Assembly: GCF_020405225.1 (NCBI RefSeq)
Contig: NZ_CP084472.1
Location: 124,001 to 188,000, forward strand
Length of the DNA: 64,000 nt
Reading direction: 5' to 3'
Origin: Natrinema sp. DC36
GTDB taxonomy: Archaea; Halobacteriota; Halobacteria; Halobacteriales; Natrialbaceae
The first letter of the stretch is position 1, and every line of letters begins with the position of its first letter. The notes under the pieces are model-generated. The model made no database searches. It was not told the origin of the DNA and saw only the letters and a list, made by a program, of their open reading frames with translations. This document shows, one piece after another, positions 60,695-64,000 of the stretch. Made by a program: the position numbers and the translations under genes.

Positions 60695-61474
60695 TCAGAG
60701 GAGCGTGTCGACCGCGGCCAGTGACTCGAGGACGTGGTCGGGTTCGACGTCGGCCGCGGCGAGGTCGGACCGATTGGTAACCCCGGTGAGGACGAGCGCG
60801 GTCTCCATGCCAGCCCGGTTCCCCAGCGCGATGTCGGTATCGAGCCGGTCGCCGACGACCAGGGTGTTCCGGGGATCGGCCGCGAGCCGGTCCATCGCGG
60901 CCGCGGCCGCGACCGACGAGGGCTTCCCCAGGATCGCGTCCGGTTCGCGGCCGGCGACGGCTTCCATCGCGGCGAGGATCGCGCCCGAGCCCGGGATCTC
61001 CCCCTCGTCGATCGGAATCGTCGCGTCGGGATCGGTGCCGTAGAAGGGAACGTCCCCCTCGAGCGCCCGCAGCGATTCCCAGAGCGTTCCGTACGAGAAG
61101 CTCTTGTCGAACGATCCCAACACGACCTCGGCCGCATCGGGGTCGGCCGTCAGTTCGACGGCGGCGTTTTCGAGGATCGCCTCGAGTCGTTCGCTGCCCA
61201 CGAGGTAGACCCGCTCGCCGGGGTGGGTCGCCGCGAGGTACTCCGCCGAAACGGTCGCGGAGGTGAGAACGGTGGCCGGATCGATGTCGATTCCGTGAGG
61301 CGCGAGTCGCTCGCCGTAGTGGTCGGCCCCGCGCGTCGGGTTATTTGAGAAGAGAAGCCGCGAACAGCCCGCCGCCTCGAGTGCGCGCAAGCCGTCGGTC
61401 GCACCGGGGAGCAACTCCTCGCCCCGAACGATCGTCCCGTCGACGTCGAGGATCGCCGCCTCGTAGTCGGTCAT
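60695..61474 (-). CDS. HAD-IIA family phosphatase (NagD-like)
   Basis: 259-residue sugar- or nucleotide-phosphate phosphatase. Motif I AAILDVDGTIVRGEELLPGA carries the nucleophilic Asp; motif II lies in RLLFSNNPTRGADHYGERL; motif III Lys in AILGKPSSVAAAAAMDRLA; motif IV in TLVVGDRLDTDIALGNRAG. The inserted cap is of the type seen in NagD and p-nitrophenylphosphatases. The physiological substrate is not predictable. It follows a SHOCT-domain gene on the same strand after a short gap. Confidence 0.9.
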   Translation of the reverse strand: MTDYEAAILDVDGTIVRGEELLPGATDGLRALEAAGCSRLLFSNNPTRGADHYGERLAPHGIDIDPATVLTSATVSAEYLAATHPGERVYLVGSERLEAILENAAVELTADPDAAEVVLGSFDKSFSYGTLWESLRALEGDVPFYGTDPDATIPIDEGEIPGSGAILAAMEAVAGREPDAILGKPSSVAAAAAMDRLAADPRNTLVVGDRLDTDIALGNRAGMETALVLTGVTNRSDLAAADVEPDHVLESLAAVDTLL

Positions 61475-61518
61475 TGGCCGCACCTACGACCGGCCGGCGA
61501 TTGAGTGTTGGGATAACC

Positions 61519-61932
61519 TCAGCGCTCACGCTCGAGGGAGAGTTCGTCCGTCTCGACGTCGGCCTCGACGGCCCGCTCGTCGGACTCGAGCAGTCGGTCT
61601 AGCTTCGCCTCGAACTCGGCGTCGGAGAGTTCACCAGCGGCATATCGCTCCTGTAAGGTCGTCACGGGATCGGGCTCGGCGGTCGCTTCCGTTCGGTTCT
61701 CGGCCGTACCGTCCCGATCGGGATCGACTGCGCTCTCGTCGTCGGTTCCCGATCGCTCGGTGAGATACCAGAGCAGGAATCCCCCGATCACGATCAGGGC
61801 GGTGGCCGCGATGGCGTACACCGGACCGGCTAACAGCAACAACGCGATTATCAGCACGTCGGCCAGGACGAACTTCATCGCGAACAACTCGACGAGGGAG
61901 TAGCTCCGCCCGTCGGTGCTTTCGCTGGCCAT
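61519..61932 (-). CDS. SHOCT-domain membrane protein
   Basis: 137 residues. Two adjacent hydrophobic helices (FVLADVLIIALLLLAGPVYA; AIAATALIVIGGFLLWYL) are followed by an acidic linker and a C-terminal SHOCT motif (VTTLQERYAAGELSDAEFEA, KLDRLLES). SHOCT is a short oligomerisation-like helix pair found near the ends of many prokaryotic proteins. The ATG at 61932 matches membrane-protein start rules. It lies upstream of the HAD gene by 44 bases, perhaps co-transcribed. Confidence 0.8.
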   Translation of the reverse strand: MASESTDGRSYSLVELFAMKFVLADVLIIALLLLAGPVYAIAATALIVIGGFLLWYLTERSGTDDESAVDPDRDGTAENRTEATAEPDPVTTLQERYAAGELSDAEFEAKLDRLLESDERAVEADVETDELSLERER

Positions 61933-62085
61933 GTACGGTAGTTGTGTCTCGACTGGAATAACTGTAGGGTCCCGAGTCGGTGAGCCGGTATCCCGTCGCC
62001 GCGTCTCGGGTCGGTCGACGAATCCGGCGCTGACTCCGGTCGGTCGACGGGAAAACCCATACCGTTGCCGACCGAACGAGTAGAT

Positions 62086-62535
62086 ATGACACTCGATGTC
62101 GAGGTTCCCGACCCGCCGAGGCTCCGCGGCCCGCAGAATCCCGGCGATTACGACGCCGTCGACGAACCCGAAGAGCGGACGGGTAACGACACCCGCCGCG
62201 AAGATCTGGCGGACTTCCTGGACGCTGGTGCTTGGGAGGACGCCTTCGACGAATGGAGCGCGGACACGTACCTGACGGAAGACGAGTTTCGGGCGGTCCT
62301 CGAGGGTGGACTGTTCGCCGAACTCGACTTCTACTGGAACCAGTCCGCGGAAGACGTCGGCTACCGCACACCGACGGTTCCGGACGAACTGGTGGCGACG
62401 CACGACGGACTCGATCAGAGCGACATCGCCGACCTCGAGGAGGCGCTGGACTCGCTCGGTCGGACGGTGAGCGAGGTGCTCGAAAACGACTACATCCACC
62501 GCGACGGGGAGGAGTTCGGCTACACGTGGGACTGA
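62086..62535 (+). CDS. Acidic protein of unknown function, tandem paralogue 1
   Basis: 149 residues, start MTLDVEVPDPPRLRGPQNPG. Its core RREDLADFLDAGAWEDAFDE is shared with the next gene (RREELQGFLEDGAWTEAFDE), as are the later strand GGLFAELDFYWNQSAEDVGY and the last helix LDSLGRTVSEVLENDYIHRD. Both start with MTL[DE]VE[VP], so a tandem duplication is likely. No signal or membrane segment is present. Nothing more is recognised. Confidence 0.75.
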   Translation: MTLDVEVPDPPRLRGPQNPGDYDAVDEPEERTGNDTRREDLADFLDAGAWEDAFDEWSADTYLTEDEFRAVLEGGLFAELDFYWNQSAEDVGYRTPTVPDELVATHDGLDQSDIADLEEALDSLGRTVSEVLENDYIHRDGEEFGYTWD

Positions 62536-62641
62536 GACCCCCTTCCGCGTTCGCACGGCGGAATCCGTCGCGCTGGGGGTGTCGTCTGTCATCGATCGGG
62601 CGGTGAGAATTCTTATCCGGGAACCCGACCAACGACCGCGT

Positions 62642-63112
62642 ATGACACTCGAGGTCGAACCCCCCGAGCCGCCGGAACTGGAGTTCGTCGACCCGAACGA
62701 GTACGAGGACGCGACCGTCAGCGCCGACGGGGCCGAGGAGATCGACTACCGCCGCGAGGAGCTACAGGGATTTCTCGAGGACGGGGCCTGGACGGAAGCG
62801 TTCGACGAGTGGCGCGCGGACACCGATCTCGAGGAACGGGAGTACGGGATCGCCCGCGATCTCGACCTCTTCGCGGGGTTCGATTTTTTCTGGGACGATT
62901 TCGCCGATCGAGTCGGCTATCACGCGCCCGGCATTCCGGAGGACTGGCAGGCACGGGAGTACCATCCCGACCTCGATACCTGGGGGACGGTGTCGTCGAT
63001 CAACGCCGAACTCACCGAGTTCGGCCAGATCGTTTCGGTCATCCTCAAGGAGGAGTACGTCGACTGGGAGGCCGAATACGAGCCACCCGAGGATCTGCCC
63101 GACTTCGATTGA
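62642..63112 (+). CDS. Acidic protein of unknown function, tandem paralogue 2
   Basis: 156 residues, start MTLEVEPPEPPELEFVDPNE. Similar to the previous gene over the middle (FLEDGAWTEAFDEWRADTDL; RDLDLFAGFDFFWDDFADRV) and end (LTEFGQIVSVILKEEYVDWE), with a different, longer acidic tail. The gene pair is separated by 106 bases and may have one or two promoters. Function unknown. Confidence 0.75.
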   Translation: MTLEVEPPEPPELEFVDPNEYEDATVSADGAEEIDYRREELQGFLEDGAWTEAFDEWRADTDLEEREYGIARDLDLFAGFDFFWDDFADRVGYHAPGIPEDWQAREYHPDLDTWGTVSSINAELTEFGQIVSVILKEEYVDWEAEYEPPEDLPDFD

Positions 63113-63237
63113 GTCTGCAGTGGCGTCCTCGAGCGAAAGACGAGCGCAGTGAAACCGACGCGAGGACGAACCGCGCCAGCCGCACTGCCCGTCGGAGGAA
63201 CTGAACCAGCCGTCAGAGAACTGGACCGGCCGTGCCG

Positions 63238-63378
63238 TCACTCTCGTGCGACTGCGATGTTTCGGACGCGACCGTGGCACTTCGGACAGGACTCGAGCGA
63301 GTCGGTCGTCTCGCGGTGGCCACAGTCCAGGCATTCGTAGTACGCTCGTTCGGGCGTGTACGGATCGTCGTATACCAT
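63238..63378 (-). CDS. Small zinc-ribbon protein (rubrerythrin-like, DUF7129 type)
   Basis: 46 residues. CLDCGHR and CPKCHGR form two CxxC pairs 14 residues apart, the pattern of a rubredoxin-like zinc or iron ribbon. The start is the ATG at 63378 (MVYDDPYTPERAYYE). Small proteins of this kind are common in haloarchaeal genomes and may be redox or nucleic-acid-associated; the role is open. A TATA-like GCTTTTTCG (minus strand, about 63398-63406) sits about 25 bases upstream. Confidence 0.65.
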   Translation of the reverse strand: MVYDDPYTPERAYYECLDCGHRETTDSLESCPKCHGRVRNIAVARE

Positions 63379-63496
63379 GGTAGACAGCCACACATTCTCA
63401 CGAAAAAGCGTTACGTTCAAACAGTTCTCATTCGATACGAACAACTGAAGGAGGTTAAATTAGATATTATACTGACCGTTCGTCCAGAGATCGTCG

Positions 63497-64000
63497 TCAA
63501 CGCGTCGCGACGATCGCGATCGTCGCCGGTCGGTCGCAGGCCAGCTCGATGTCGAAGCCGGCGTTCGCGAGCTGGGTCGTCGCTTCGTCGAGCCCGAACC
63601 GTTCCTCGAGGGGCGGGCCAATCTCCGGATCACCGTCTGCGGACCAGTCGACCGTCACCAATCGGCCGCCGGGACGGATCACGCGTGCGAGTTCCTCGAG
63701 CGACCCGCGGTCGTCGCTCTCGGTATCTGCGCCCCCGACCGTCGTGGGCGCGTACTCGTGGTGGGTCATCGTCGAGTACGCACCGCCGAGGTGATCGTCG
63801 TCGAACGGCAGTGACGAAATCTCGGCCGTGACGAACTGGACGCTCTCGGGGACGCCCTTCTCCCGATACCGATCGTGCATCGCAGACTGCACGTCGACGG
63901 CGTACAGCGTCTCGACAAACGGGGCGACGTCGTCAGCGTAGAACCCTGTTCCGGAGCCGAGATCGGCCACGACGCCGTCGGCCGACGGCTCGAGCATCGC
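63497..64000 (-). CDS. SAM-dependent methyltransferase (class I), 5' end beyond the window
   Basis: At least 167 residues of a class I methyltransferase. Motif I VVADLGSGTGFYADDVAP is near the visible start, followed by LYAVDVQSAMHDRYREKG, FVTAEISSLPFDDDHLGGAY and LARVIRPGGRLVTVDWS, in the UbiE/menG-like order. The substrate is unknown. The first in-frame ATG in the window is at 63997, but such proteins usually have about 30-40 residues before motif I, so the true start is probably outside. It ends at 63497; the minus-strand zinc-ribbon gene follows. Confidence 0.85.
   Translation of the reverse strand, partial: AMLEPSADGVVADLGSGTGFYADDVAPFVETLYAVDVQSAMHDRYREKGVPESVQFVTAEISSLPFDDDHLGGAYSTMTHHEYAPTTVGGADTESDDRGSLEELARVIRPGGRLVTVDWSADGDPEIGPPLEERFGLDEATTQLANAGFDIELACDRPATIAIVATR

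Overview
The window is chromosomal DNA from a halophilic archaeon (class Halobacteria). Its proteins are very acidic and coding GC is high. Exported proteins carry twin-arginine signals with lipobox cysteines, several genes look leaderless with a TATA-like box 22-32 bases upstream of the start codon, and the paralogous winged-helix regulators are of types known from haloarchaea. The frequent CTCGAG words and a halocin C8-type precursor suggest a Natrinema/Haloterrigena-like member of Natrialbaceae; that placement is inference. No rRNA, tRNA or CRISPR array was seen.

Layout. 1-19 kb is mostly housekeeping: a solute-binding lipoprotein whose two lobes appear in swapped order (43-1704), hpt, coaBC, a CinA-type protein, a thioredoxin-reductase-like flavoprotein bracketed by inverted copies of a long repeat, an M48 protease, trkA, a renalase-like oxidase, a tyrA/Rsm22 pair and surE, followed by small regulators and an Asp/Gly-rich surface protein. 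glmS (19219-21030) supplies amino sugar phosphate and is followed by a membrane-anchored winged-helix protein. 22.9-40.4 kb is a surface-polysaccharide or glycan cluster: a nucleotide-sugar dehydrogenase, a GT2, a DUF354 protein, a GT4 and a large membrane protein in one overlapping operon. After it come a DUF457-like membrane protein, a DUF1616 protein, two DUF7344-type regulators, an asparagine-synthase-like protein without the glutaminase cysteine, two polysaccharide-deacetylase-like lipoproteins, an aspartoacylase-like exported protein and a second GT2.

40.7-44.0 kb is an AT-richer mobile island. Two inverted IS6-type elements, one decayed, enclose a Tat-exported precursor whose last 74 residues hold ten cysteines as in halocin C8, plus a small four-helix membrane protein, a candidate immunity factor. 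44.6-47.5 kb is a znuACB zinc/manganese uptake operon. 48.6-64 kb returns to core functions: a BrkB-like membrane protein, a PfkB sugar kinase, an aldehyde dehydrogenase, dps with an iron-box-like site, a 55-residue protein with an iron-box-like palindrome in its promoter, a macro-domain protein, purM, an overlapping TraB/M50 membrane pair, a thioesterase, a HAD phosphatase, two tandem paralogous acidic proteins and a methyltransferase cut by the window edge.

Dispersed repeats link the regions: three copies of a 240-410 bp repeat (5.5, 6.7, 48.3 kb) and three copies of a MITE with terminal repeat ATAGTAGCCACTGAAA (18.9, 21.5, 40.4 kb). The last MITE copy supplies the stop codon of the gene before it.
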